Source: Desulfobacteraceae bacterium | GTDB taxonomy: Bacteria; Desulfobacterota; Desulfobacteria; Desulfobacterales; Desulfosalsimonadaceae | Assembly (NCBI GenBank): GCA_011389605.1 | Contig: JAABTZ010000016.1 | Span: forward strand, 1-16,084 | Direction: 5' to 3' | Length of the DNA stretch: 16,084 bases | Shown: positions 6,964 through 14,096 of the stretch, in pieces | Layout: every line of letters begins with the position of its first letter | Position numbering within the stretch: position 1 is the stretch's first letter | The notes under the pieces: generated by a model | What the model was told of the DNA's origin: nothing | Database searches by the model: none | What the model saw: the letters and a program-made list of their open reading frames with translations, nothing else | Translations under genes and position numbers: made by a program

Positions 6964-7209
6964 ATGATTGAAGGTGCAGATCTGATTCAGGCGGCTGCAT
7001 TTCTTGGTGCCGGACTGGCAATGGGCCTGGGCGCAATCGGCCCGGGGGTGGGAGAAGGAATGGTAGGAGCCAAGGCATGTGAAGCCATAGGGAAAAATCC
7101 AAGTGAAGCTGGCCTGCTGACCCGAACCATGCTTGTTGGCCAGGCTGTTTCCGAATCCACAGGCATTTACTCTCTTGTTATTGCCCTGTTGCTCCTTTTT
7201 GTTGTCTAA
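6964..7209 (+). CDS. atpE: ATP synthase F0 subunit c, single hairpin, Na+-type signature
   Basis: This 81-residue protein is a standard two-helix c subunit of the membrane rotor ring. The first helix carries GLGAIGPGVGEG (21-32) with Pro27 and Glu31; the loop is AIGKNPSEA (41-49); the second helix carries GQAVSESTGIYS (59-70). Glu64 is the ion-binding carboxylate. Val62, Ser65, Thr66 and Tyr69, with Glu31 in the place of Gln32, match the Na+-binding ligands known from Ilyobacter tartaricus (Gln/Glu32, Val63, Glu65, Ser66, Thr67, Tyr70). Na+ coupling is therefore likely, though sites with Glu at position 32 can also work with H+. It follows the five-hairpin gene in the same operon and is probably co-assembled with it. 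Confidence 0.95.
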   Translation: MIEGADLIQAAAFLGAGLAMGLGAIGPGVGEGMVGAKACEAIGKNPSEAGLLTRTMLVGQAVSESTGIYSLVIALLLLFVV

Positions 7210-7241
7210 TCGGTTAATGGTTTAGTACGGGAAGGCCCGTG

Positions 7242-7700
7242 ATGGAAATTGTCGAAACTCTTGCACTGATCAGCTTAAATGAAACCCTGATTGCGCAGCT
7301 GGTATCTTTTCTGATTTTTCTGTTTCTAATAAACCGGATCATGATCCGGCCTTTGCAGAAGACCATGGGAGCCCGGCAGGATTATATCAGCAGCACAGAA
7401 GCTCAGATCCGTGAATCAGCCCGGAAACTAGAGGATTTAAACACTCAGCTTAAGGAAAACGAGCGCGCTGCAGTTTCCGAGGCAAACTCCCGGCGGGAAA
7501 AACTAAAGGATGAAGGAGCTAAGGAGGCTGTAACGATTCTGGCCGAAACTCAGGGGCAAATGAACCAGATGCGCGAAAAAAATCAGCAGCTGGTTCGCCA
7601 GGAACTTGACGAAGTTCGCAAATACATTGACAGCGAAGCTGAAAAAATTGCTGTGACAATCATGGAAACAATTCTGGACCGGGGGGTATCGCGTGGGTAA
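7242..7700 (+). CDS. atpF: ATP synthase F0 subunit b' (first b-type subunit)
   Basis: This 152-residue peripheral-stalk protein has one membrane helix (about 11-34, with LVSFLIFLFLINRIMIRPL) and then a long charged coiled coil to the C-terminus (repeated Glu/Lys/Arg/Gln with few prolines). That is the layout of b-type stator subunits that hold F1 against rotation. The ATG at 7242 is preferred over the GTG at 7239 because GGGAAGG at 7229-7235 is then six bases away. Its end overlaps the next gene by eight bases. Two unlike b-type genes in a row suggest a b/b' heterodimer, as in many deltaproteobacteria, cyanobacteria and phototrophs. Which of the two is b and which b' is uncertain. Confidence 0.88.
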   Translation: MEIVETLALISLNETLIAQLVSFLIFLFLINRIMIRPLQKTMGARQDYISSTEAQIRESARKLEDLNTQLKENERAAVSEANSRREKLKDEGAKEAVTILAETQGQMNQMREKNQQLVRQELDEVRKYIDSEAEKIAVTIMETILDRGVSRG

Positions 7701-8280
7701 AAGCCAAAAAGCAAAAACCATCTGCGGCATCCTTGTTTTAGGTATCGTATTTTTGCATATTACCGGATTTCCGGTGCTGGCAGAAGACGGGACACAAAAT
7801 TGGCGCCCCATCTATGATACCATAATGATCTGGGTCAATTTTGCAATTCTGATTTTTCTGATTTACCGATACGGGCGGGGGCCGTTTCAATCCTTTTTGA
7901 GCACTCAGGCCAAGCAGGTCTCAGGCGAAATCCAAAAGGCTGAAAAACAAAAAGACGAAATCCTTGCGGCAATCAGTCAAACGCAGAAAAAGATGCAGGA
8001 AAGCAGTGATCGTTATGATCAGATAAAGACCAGAATTATAGAGGAAGGCCGCCGGCTGCGGCAGCAGATCATAGACGACGCCCGAAGTCAGGGTGAACAA
8101 ATGATCGAGCGTGAGAAAAACAACGCCACCCGCAGGATTGCCGAAGGCAGAAAAAAGGTAATTAACGAGCTCGTTGATGCTGCCACCGATATGGCCCAAA
8201 ACCGGCTGCCTGCGGAACTAAACAATGAAGACCACTCAAAAATGGTCGAGTTTTATATCCGGGATATCCATAAAATGTAA
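7693..8280 (+). CDS. atpF: ATP synthase F0 subunit b (second b-type subunit)
   Basis: This 195-residue protein starts at a GTG inside the end of the previous gene (eight-base overlap), so translation is probably coupled. A first hydrophobic stretch (about 10-30, ending PVLAED) looks like a cleavable signal or extra anchor, as is common in deltaproteobacterial b subunits. The second stretch (about 43-60, IMIWVNFAILIFLIYRYGRGP) is the b-subunit membrane helix, followed by RGPFQSFLS and a long coiled coil rich in Lys, Glu, Gln and Arg. It is the last gene of the operon. No delta-subunit domain is fused to its C-terminus, and no delta or alpha gene follows. Confidence 0.88.
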   Translation: MGKSQKAKTICGILVLGIVFLHITGFPVLAEDGTQNWRPIYDTIMIWVNFAILIFLIYRYGRGPFQSFLSTQAKQVSGEIQKAEKQKDEILAAISQTQKKMQESSDRYDQIKTRIIEEGRRLRQQIIDDARSQGEQMIEREKNNATRRIAEGRKKVINELVDAATDMAQNRLPAELNNEDHSKMVEFYIRDIHKM

Positions 8281-8306
8281 AATTTTATTTAAAAATTTTT
8301 AAATGC

Positions 8307-8344
8307 AAAGAGTCCGAAGGCAAAAGCCTTCGGACTCTTTTTTT
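8307..8344. terminator. Strong intrinsic terminator between convergent F0 operon and serA
   Basis: A perfect 15-base stem (8307-8321 with 8326-8340) encloses an AAAA loop and is followed by a T-run on the plus strand, 27 bases after the last F0 stop codon. On the minus strand the stem is followed by TTT and then AT-rich sequence, so it may also stop transcription from serA. It marks the end of the F0 operon with no F1 genes on the transcript. Confidence 0.92.
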
Positions 8345-8413
8345 GTTTTCAGCCTTTATAAGCATAGACTGAACGATTTGCAAGCTTGAAGCAGATACAA
8401 AGCTGAGAAAAAC

Positions 8414-10006
8414 TTATAACTCCATGTATATCACCCGGCGGGTTCTGGGATAGTTTTCCAGTTTATCGAGCACTTCTTTTGTCAGGGGTGTATCGGTTCG
8501 CAGAAACACGATGTTGCGTTGTCCCTCCGGCTCTTCCTGGCCCACTGTCATGCGGGCGATATTTACTTTGTGGTCTCCGAGAATGGTACCGATAGCACCT
8601 ATTTCTCCGGGGATGTCCATATTGTGGATCAAGGCCAGATAGCCTTCCGGCCGCATCTCCAGGCGGAAGTCGTTGATCCGGACAATTCTGGGATCGCTTT
8701 TGCCAAACAATGTGCCCGAAACCACGCTGCTGCCATTTTCCGTCTTCACTGTAACAGTAATCAGGTTGATAAATTCCTGGGCATCATCGCTGGAGGATTC
8801 CATTATTTTTATCCCCTTTTCCTTGGCAAGATAAGGGGCGTTTACGGCGTTTACGTCATCGATTACAAGAGGCTCAAGCAGTCCGCACATAACCGCGGTG
8901 CGCACCGGAGACATGTCATTGTCTCCGAAATCCCCGTCATAACCTATTTCAACTGTTTTGATATGTCCTTCCGCCAATTGGGAAAGCATTCGGCCCATCC
9001 GGTCTGCCATCCTGATAAAAGGCTGGAGTTCCTCAAGAACCCTGCCGGAAACAGACGGCACGTTAACCGAGTTCTTAATGGTGTCATTTTTCAGATAATC
9101 AATAATCTGGCGGGCGATGTCGACTGCCACATTGGTCTGGGCCTCGGCAGTGGAAGCGCCAAGATGCGGGGTGCAAATGACATTGTCGAACTCAAAAAGC
9201 TCAAAGCCTTCAGGCGGCGGCTCAGTGGCAAAAACATCCAAGGCTGCCCCGCCCACTTTACCCATTTTAAGAGCTTCACACAGGGCGTCTTCATCCACGA
9301 TTCCCCCACGGGCGCAGTGAATCAGCATCACGCCGTCTTTCATCTTTGCAAAAGCCTCTTTGCTGATCATTTTTTCGGTCTTTTTGATCTTGGGCACATG
9401 GATGGTGATGTAGTCTGACTTTTCATACAGCTCATCAAGGCTGACCGGCTCGCACTTGGATTTTTTGATATTCTCAGGGGTTACCACAGGGTCATAGACC
9501 AAAACATTCATTTTCAGGCCACGAGCGCGGTTAGCAACAATGGAGCCGATTTTACCAAACCCGATGACACCAAGAGTTTTATTCATTATTTCCCGGCCCT
9601 GGAGCTTTTTTTTGTCCCAGCGGCCGGCCTTCAAAGATGATGTGCCCTGGGGAATATTGCGGGTGAGTGCCATCATCATGGCAATGGCATGTTCTGCGGT
9701 GGTCACCACGTTGCCACCCGGCGTGTTCATGACAATAATGCCCCGGCGGGTGGCTTCGCCCACGTCAATGTTGTCCACACCGATGCCGGCCCGGCCGATG
9801 GCCCGAAGGTTTTCGGCTGAATCGAGCAGATCCTTTGTGACCTTTGTGGCGGAACGAACCGCCAGGCCATGGTATTGGCCGATAATCTTCTTTAGCTCCT
9901 CCGGGGAAAGATCGGTCTTGACATCAACCTCGATATCCTTGTCCTGCTCGAAAAGCTTGATGCCTGCATCTCCGAGCTTATCGCTAACAAGCACTTTGTA
10001 ACTCAT
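8414..10006 (-). CDS. serA: D-3-phosphoglycerate dehydrogenase
   Basis: This 530-residue enzyme oxidises 3-phosphoglycerate to 3-phosphohydroxypyruvate with NAD+, the first step of serine synthesis, in the cytoplasm. Visible parts are the NAD-binding motif GFGKIG (149-154) with Asp172 after the second strand, GRAGIGVDNID (71-81), and the catalytic residues Arg233 (HCARGGIVDE), Glu262 (TEPPPE) and His281 (CTPHLGAS). An allosteric substrate-binding domain (about 316-445) and a C-terminal ACT domain (about 456-530, starting LALIHNMDIPGEIG) follow, as in the long (Mycobacterium/Bacillus) SerA type; the ACT domain usually gives serine feedback control. The start at 10006 is set by AGGGAGG seven bases upstream; an in-frame ATG at 10120 would add an unconserved tail inside the upstream gene. 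It is the last gene of the C1 cluster, 25 bases after the methyltransferase stop. Confidence 0.97.
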   Translation of the reverse strand: MSYKVLVSDKLGDAGIKLFEQDKDIEVDVKTDLSPEELKKIIGQYHGLAVRSATKVTKDLLDSAENLRAIGRAGIGVDNIDVGEATRRGIIVMNTPGGNVVTTAEHAIAMMMALTRNIPQGTSSLKAGRWDKKKLQGREIMNKTLGVIGFGKIGSIVANRARGLKMNVLVYDPVVTPENIKKSKCEPVSLDELYEKSDYITIHVPKIKKTEKMISKEAFAKMKDGVMLIHCARGGIVDEDALCEALKMGKVGGAALDVFATEPPPEGFELFEFDNVICTPHLGASTAEAQTNVAVDIARQIIDYLKNDTIKNSVNVPSVSGRVLEELQPFIRMADRMGRMLSQLAEGHIKTVEIGYDGDFGDNDMSPVRTAVMCGLLEPLVIDDVNAVNAPYLAKEKGIKIMESSSDDAQEFINLITVTVKTENGSSVVSGTLFGKSDPRIVRINDFRLEMRPEGYLALIHNMDIPGEIGAIGTILGDHKVNIARMTVGQEEPEGQRNIVFLRTDTPLTKEVLDKLENYPRTRRVIYMEL

Positions 10007-10013
10007 ATAATTG

Positions 10014-10020
10014 CCTCCCT
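10014..10020 (-). promoter_or_regulatory. Ribosome binding site of serA
   Basis: AGGGAGG on the minus strand lies seven bases before the ATG at 10006-10004. It decides the start in favour of MSYKVLVSDK over the longer frame. Confidence 0.85.
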
Positions 10021-10031
10021 TATTTTGGTTA

Positions 10032-10829
10032 TTACAGAGCCAGTTTTTCCTCCCGAAAGGCCGCCAGGTAATTGCCGCAGTACTCATCCCGGCCCGCCAG
10101 GGTTTCGGCGGCATAAACATTGGCCATCATCCTTTTGTCAAGGGGATTGATTATGGCACTGTCAAGCCCCTTGCAGATAGCCATTACCATAAAAGTCTGA
10201 TTGAGCAGTTCGCGCTCAGGCAGACCGTAGGAAATATTGGAAAGCCCGCATATGGTATGCACTCCGGGAAATTCGGCCATGATGGCTTCCACGGCGTTCA
10301 TGAATTCCATTCCGTAGGAATCATTTGTGGAAATTGGCTGCACCAGAGGATCCACATAAATATTTTCCACTGCTACATTGTTCTTCACCAGGCTGTTGAC
10401 CAGATCACCTGCAATGGCAAGCCTGTCATCCTTGGTTTCCGGCATCCCGGAATCGCTCATGCAAAGGGCAATGACCTTGAAATCCGATCCAGCCACCACA
10501 GGTAAAAGCGCATCCCAGCGTTCCTTTTCCAGGGAAATGGAATTAATCATGGGCGTGCCCTTGTGAAGATTCAGTGCAGCTTCCACCACCTTGGGATCCG
10601 GGCTGTCAATGCAGCAGGGTGTATCAACGGCTTCCTGGACAGTTGAAATAAGCCATTTCATGTACCGGTCTTCCTTGCCCACATAAGTGCCGGCATTGAC
10701 ATCAATGTAATCAGCTCCGTTTTCGGTCTGATCCTTTGCGATTTTCTTGATTGCACCCGCATCTTCGGCATCAATTGCCGCCTTTATGGACTTGCGGCTT
10801 GAATTAATCAATTCTCCAACGACTAACAT
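10032..10829 (-). CDS. Methyltetrahydrofolate:corrinoid-type methyltransferase (AcsE/MtgA-like)
   Basis: This 265-residue cytoplasmic TIM barrel is of the pterin-binding family. It transfers a methyl group between a corrinoid protein and tetrahydrofolate. Seen in order are VGELINSSR (4-12), DVNAGT (43-48), CIDSPDP (73-79), MINSIS (94-99), YVDPLVQP (158-165) and GLSNISYGLP (195-204). Asp75, Asn96, Asp160 and Asn198 fall at the pterin-binding positions known from Moorella AcsE. The ATG at 10829 is chosen because AGGAGG is six bases before it; an adjacent ATG at 10832 adds one Met. Acetyl-CoA pathway AcsE acts in the direction of corrinoid methylation, while MtgA-type enzymes in demethylation systems methylate tetrahydrofolate. 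The neighbouring RACo and DUF1638 genes and the absence of CO dehydrogenase/acetyl-CoA synthase genes here favour a demethylation system, but the pathway version is not excluded. Confidence 0.88.
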   Translation of the reverse strand: MLVVGELINSSRKSIKAAIDAEDAGAIKKIAKDQTENGADYIDVNAGTYVGKEDRYMKWLISTVQEAVDTPCCIDSPDPKVVEAALNLHKGTPMINSISLEKERWDALLPVVAGSDFKVIALCMSDSGMPETKDDRLAIAGDLVNSLVKNNVAVENIYVDPLVQPISTNDSYGMEFMNAVEAIMAEFPGVHTICGLSNISYGLPERELLNQTFMVMAICKGLDSAIINPLDKRMMANVYAAETLAGRDEYCGNYLAAFREEKLAL

Positions 10830-10835
10830 CATTGA

Positions 10836-10841
10836 CCTCCT
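10836..10841 (-). promoter_or_regulatory. Ribosome binding site of the methyltransferase gene
   Basis: AGGAGG on the minus strand, six bases before the ATG at 10829, in the 25-base gap after the DUF1638 gene. It is nearly perfect and indicates efficient translation. Confidence 0.8.
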
Positions 10842-10854
10842 TGTATATTAATGG

Positions 10855-11601
10855 TTATGTATATTCACTTTGCCCGGCCTGCTTCATAAATGGCTTCTGT
10901 ACAGCTTTCTGACCGGGCCGCAGGCAGATAAAATCCTCATCATCATAGGGCCCGAAAAGAATTTTCTCAAAATAGGCCTTTGAACCCTGAACCTCGCCGT
11001 AAGTTTTGTTTAAAAACTCTGCATTGGCGTGGGCCCGTTTACGAAGATTTTCAATATCGCCCACTCCGGTATCAATGAGCACGATATGGCTGTAATGCTT
11101 AAGCTCTTCAGTAATACCCCACAAGGCAATTTCCCTGCCCATTTTGGGGCCATATTCATGCTCCACCATGCCCAGTGGATCTTTTTGCTCAGCCACCCAT
11201 CCCGGTGTCAGGTAATAGGTTCCGGCCCGCTCGCAAAAGGCATTAAAATATGCCTGCCTGGATCCGAGCAGCAAAGCTATGCAGTCATGGACCCGGGGTA
11301 TATAGATGTTTTGCTTTCTTGCCGTAACCCCCAAAACCCCGTTTGAACAAAGACCGTAGCCCAGCACTATTGATCCGGCTTTATCTGCTGCGGAATCAAC
11401 TTCTTTTTGGATCAGTCCGGCCATTTTTTCAGGCGTCCGGTGCAGATTCTGATCCATGTAACGGATTTCAATATTGTCGGGGGCATCGGCTTTTGCACGC
11501 ATGGCGTCAAGTTCGTTTTGCATGACCCGGCATGCTATTATCAAACGCGGACCCGGCAAAGCATCTCTGTTGTTTCTTTTAAGACAGGATATTTCATACA
11601 T
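10855..11601 (-). CDS. DUF1638-family protein of the corrinoid C1 cluster
   Basis: This 248-residue soluble protein begins MYEISCLKR at an ATG (11601-11599), with AGGAAA about nine bases upstream, and overlaps the end of the RACo gene by eight bases. The longer in-frame start inside that gene is not supported. The sequence fits DUF1638, a family often found beside corrinoid methyltransferase and RACo genes. Its role is not established. Visible conserved-looking blocks are LIIACRVMQNEL (20-31), LGYGLCSNGV (80-89), IPRVHDCIALLLGS (101-114), TYYLTPGW (128-135) and LIDTGVGD (175-182). Cys24, Cys85, His105 and Cys107 could form a metal site. There is no signal peptide or membrane helix. A role in corrinoid or metal handling is only a guess from context. 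Confidence 0.75.
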   Translation of the reverse strand: MYEISCLKRNNRDALPGPRLIIACRVMQNELDAMRAKADAPDNIEIRYMDQNLHRTPEKMAGLIQKEVDSAADKAGSIVLGYGLCSNGVLGVTARKQNIYIPRVHDCIALLLGSRQAYFNAFCERAGTYYLTPGWVAEQKDPLGMVEHEYGPKMGREIALWGITEELKHYSHIVLIDTGVGDIENLRKRAHANAEFLNKTYGEVQGSKAYFEKILFGPYDDEDFICLRPGQKAVQKPFMKQAGQSEYT

Positions 11602-13360
11602 CAGATTCTGTTTCCTGTATTTCCGGAAACTCCATGCTTTCCACATACAAATCCATGAAACCAGGCCGGGTTTCAATGGAGACATGCTCTACGGTTTTCA
11701 TTTTTTCTTCCAGATACCGCCTGAAAGCCACATTGCGCAGCATACGAACGCATCCTATCCGGCTGGTGTTTCCGGCAAAATAAACCTTGTCTGCGGTATC
11801 GGGCGGAAGCAGTCCGATTGCTTCAAGGTTTTCTGCCCGCAGGGAGTAGCCGAAGCCGCCGGCAAGCACAATGCGCTCAAGACCAGCGGCTTCCATACCC
11901 GCCTCCTGAAGCAGAATCTCAATGGCTGCCCGGATAGCGCTTTTGGCCAGCTGGACCTGACGCACATCCTCCTGGGTAAAACAAATTTCACCGCCAATAT
12001 GAAAAGCAGGAATTTCGTTTACAAGCCGGAGCCTTGACGCAATGGGGCCGGGAAATTCATCCGCGTTATCCGGGCGCTTCATGCGGCCTGAGTAATCTAT
12101 GACCCCGAGCTTGAGCAAAGCCGCGGTTATGTCAATAATACCGCTTCCGCATATACCCCGGGCAGGGGCATCACCGATTGTGTGCACATCAAAGCCTGAC
12201 TGACCGTCTGTGCTAACTGCTTCAACGGCTCCGATCCTTGCGCGCATTCCCGCGGATATGCCCATGCCTTCAAAAGCCGGGCCGGCTGCAGTTGAGGTCA
12301 TCAGATACCTGCCCCTTGCACTGAGTCCCATCTCACCGTTGGTGCCGATATCCACAAAAAGCATTGCGGAATCAGGAGAAAAAAACCGCCTGGACACAAG
12401 CAGGCCCGCACTTATGTCCGCACCTATATATGCATGCACAATGGGTGGAATATAGACCCTTGCGGCAGGATTTACATCCAGGCCGAACCTGTCGGCCGGA
12501 TAGGTACAGCCACTTTTAATGCCAACGGTAAAGGGCACCTGACCCAGAGGAGCCGGGTCTATGGATGCGGCCAGCTGAAGCATGGTGGTATTGCCGCCCA
12601 TTACCACATCAAGCACTTGGCCTGGATCGTTTCCGGAATCCTGGCAGGCCTGCTCAATAAGATTGTTTAGCCCGTCGCGCACGCAGCCGCTTAATTCAGC
12701 CAGCCCTTCGGATGTGGAGCCCTTTTCAATCCGGCGCACAACATCATGGCCAAAGCGGATCTGCGGGTTTAGACTCGATGTTGTGGACAGCTCCCTGCCG
12801 GTTGAAAGGTCAATAAGGCTTACCACCAGGGTGGTTGTGCCAAGATCAATGGCAAGGCCCTTTGGCGTAGCATTCTCCGGCCAGGAGACAAGAAGCCGCG
12901 GCTGTGATAAATCATAACTTAAGTGGCAGGCATTTTCCTTATTTTCCAGAACCACCGCAGGGATGTTTTGAATAAGGGAGTCTGATGCAGACAGGTGCTT
13001 GCGGTGATCTTCTCCGCCTACCATTTCCGATTCGGAAAATGCCGGATCTCTGTCTCCTTCCAGAATGCGATGCTCATCCTGGTGGTACTGGGAAAGTACC
13101 CGTACAATCATATCTGTCCTGGGCACCAGGCGGCATGCCAGCCGGATGCCTTCATGCATCTGTTTTTCTGAAATCTCCTTGTGAGGGGTTTCCAAAACAT
13201 TGTCCGGAGACTCCACGCAAACCAGGCATTTGCCGCAAAGCCCCTGCCCGTTGCATGGGGTATCAAGCTCCACGCCGGCCCTGTACAGGGCATCGCGCAC
13301 GGTTTCACCCTTTCTGGTCTGAATCGAAAGATTCACTGGAAGAATGCGAAGTCTGGGCAT
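11594..13360 (-). CDS. Reductive activator of corrinoid proteins (RACo-type; 2Fe-2S ferredoxin + ASKHA ATPase)
   Basis: This 588-residue protein has an N-terminal plant-type ferredoxin domain (about 1-90), with Cys36, Cys42 and Cys45 in PCNGQGLCGKC and the fourth ligand Cys76 in RLACRLVP. After a linker comes the RACo ASKHA domain (about 165-555): AIDLGTTTLVVSLID (170-184), MGGNTTML (254-261), FVDIGTNGEM (335-344), STAAGPAFEGMGI (356-368), GICGSGIID (402-410) and LAGGFGYS (499-506). The C-terminus ETRPGFMDLYVESMEFPE (563-580) is typical of the family. RACo proteins use ATP hydrolysis to return an electron to oxidised Co(II) corrinoid, making active Co(I). The gene lies six bases after the ACT-protein stop, without a strong ribosome binding site, and overlaps the DUF1638 gene. 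It is a complete protein of near-normal length. The corrinoid protein it serves is not in the window. Confidence 0.93.
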   Translation of the reverse strand: MPRLRILPVNLSIQTRKGETVRDALYRAGVELDTPCNGQGLCGKCLVCVESPDNVLETPHKEISEKQMHEGIRLACRLVPRTDMIVRVLSQYHQDEHRILEGDRDPAFSESEMVGGEDHRKHLSASDSLIQNIPAVVLENKENACHLSYDLSQPRLLVSWPENATPKGLAIDLGTTTLVVSLIDLSTGRELSTTSSLNPQIRFGHDVVRRIEKGSTSEGLAELSGCVRDGLNNLIEQACQDSGNDPGQVLDVVMGGNTTMLQLAASIDPAPLGQVPFTVGIKSGCTYPADRFGLDVNPAARVYIPPIVHAYIGADISAGLLVSRRFFSPDSAMLFVDIGTNGEMGLSARGRYLMTSTAAGPAFEGMGISAGMRARIGAVEAVSTDGQSGFDVHTIGDAPARGICGSGIIDITAALLKLGVIDYSGRMKRPDNADEFPGPIASRLRLVNEIPAFHIGGEICFTQEDVRQVQLAKSAIRAAIEILLQEAGMEAAGLERIVLAGGFGYSLRAENLEAIGLLPPDTADKVYFAGNTSRIGCVRMLRNVAFRRYLEEKMKTVEHVSIETRPGFMDLYVESMEFPEIQETESDV

Positions 13361-13366
13361 GGTGTT

Positions 13367-13897
13367 TTAAATCCGGGTCAGGGAAATGGTTTCCGGAAGA
13401 TCTTCTGCCAGAAATTTCAGGTCCTTGCGCAATGATTCCCCGTCAACTTCACGGGGCACTGCAACTGAGGTACGCATGGTGAAAACAGGCTGACCCTTTT
13501 TACCCGTTTCCAATCGGGTTTCGAGTTCCAGGATATTGATATTTCGGGATGCCAGCAGCTGGCTGGTACGGTAGACTATACCCATCCTGTCCTCGCCCTT
13601 TACCCGGATCTCATAATTAGCCTCGGTTAGTTGTCCGGTTTTGCCTGAGTCATCGACTTCAAACAGGGTCACATTCAGATCCGGCTCCTGCCCGAGGCGT
13701 TTGCAGCCCGCGGCAAGTTCCTGGTAAGACCGTTCTTCTTTCGCTGTCACCAGGATCATCAGGGCAAAATGATTCCCCAGAAGGGTCATGCGGGAGTCTT
13801 CGAAATTACACCCGCTTTCATAAATGGCTTTTGAAACTCTTGCCACAATGCCTGAAACGTTTTTCCCCACAGCTGAGATTATAAATTCTTGGTTCAT
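13367..13897 (-). CDS. Tandem ACT-domain protein, GcvR-like
   Basis: This 176-residue protein has two ACT domains: about 4-80 (FIISAVGKNVSGIVARVSKAI) and about 95-172 (YEIRVKGEDRMGIVYRTSQLL). It has no DNA-binding or catalytic domain. This is the architecture of GcvR, the protein that modulates glycine-cleavage gene expression in enterobacteria, probably by sensing glycine or another amino acid. AAGGAAAG lies just before the ATG. It heads the group RACo, DUF1638, methyltransferase, serA. A glycine- or serine-sensing role for this C1 cluster would be sensible but is inferred; no GcvA homologue is seen here. Confidence 0.8.
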   Translation of the reverse strand: MNQEFIISAVGKNVSGIVARVSKAIYESGCNFEDSRMTLLGNHFALMILVTAKEERSYQELAAGCKRLGQEPDLNVTLFEVDDSGKTGQLTEANYEIRVKGEDRMGIVYRTSQLLASRNINILELETRLETGKKGQPVFTMRTSVAVPREVDGESLRKDLKFLAEDLPETISLTRI

Positions 13898-13910
13898 AGA
13901 CTTTCCTTTA

Positions 13911-13937
13911 TTGAACTTTTTACAAAGCCATCAAGCT
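13911..13937 (+). repeat. Remnant end of the hairpin repeat
   Basis: This stretch matches the right end of the full copy nearby (14070-14096 region): TTGRACTTTTTAC, then GCCATCAAGCTT, with only a few differences. It stands 29 bases before the full copy without a body of its own, so it looks like the end of an older, deleted or nested element. Confidence 0.6.
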
Positions 13938-13965
13938 TGATGCACTCGTAAAAAGTCGATTTTTG

Positions 13966-14091
13966 GATGGCGCCGTAAAAAGTTCAAGATCAAGGCTTTC
14001 GCAATTTCGAAGAATGCAGCGTACTCAGCCGTACGTGAAATTCTTCAGAAATTGCGCGTAACGCAGATATTGGACTTTTTACGGTGCCATC
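13966..14091 (+). repeat. Dispersed long imperfect palindrome, copy 2
   Basis: This is the same family and orientation as the copy at 2699-2823, about 126 bases. GCCGTAAAAAGTTCAA (13972-13987) faces its near-complement ending at 14085. Inside, 14000-14008 pairs with 14048-14056 and 14009-14014 pairs with 14041-14046, with one bulged base (14047). The centre CGTAC/GTACG is kept. It fills most of the 199-base gap between the hydantoinase-family gene and the ACT gene, ending five bases before the former's stop codon, so a transcript through it would carry a long hairpin. Similarity to copy 1 begins at about 13946. Confidence 0.85.
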
Positions 14092-14096
14092 AAGCT

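Noticed and set aside
4335..8280. N-ATPase operon
   Set aside because: N-ATPase operons begin with beta and epsilon, carry AtpQ and AtpR, and end with alpha and gamma around a single b gene. Here there are no F1 genes and there are two b-type genes.
8519..9418. Plus-strand open frame of 299 codons
   Set aside because: It lies antisense inside serA, whose catalytic and cofactor motifs are all on the other strand. The protein has no family resemblance and no ribosome binding site.
2699..14091. The two hairpin repeats as a CRISPR or as ends of one large composite transposon
   Set aside because: There are only two full copies, in direct orientation, 11 kb apart, with ordinary chromosomal genes between them and no transposase, integrase or cas gene.
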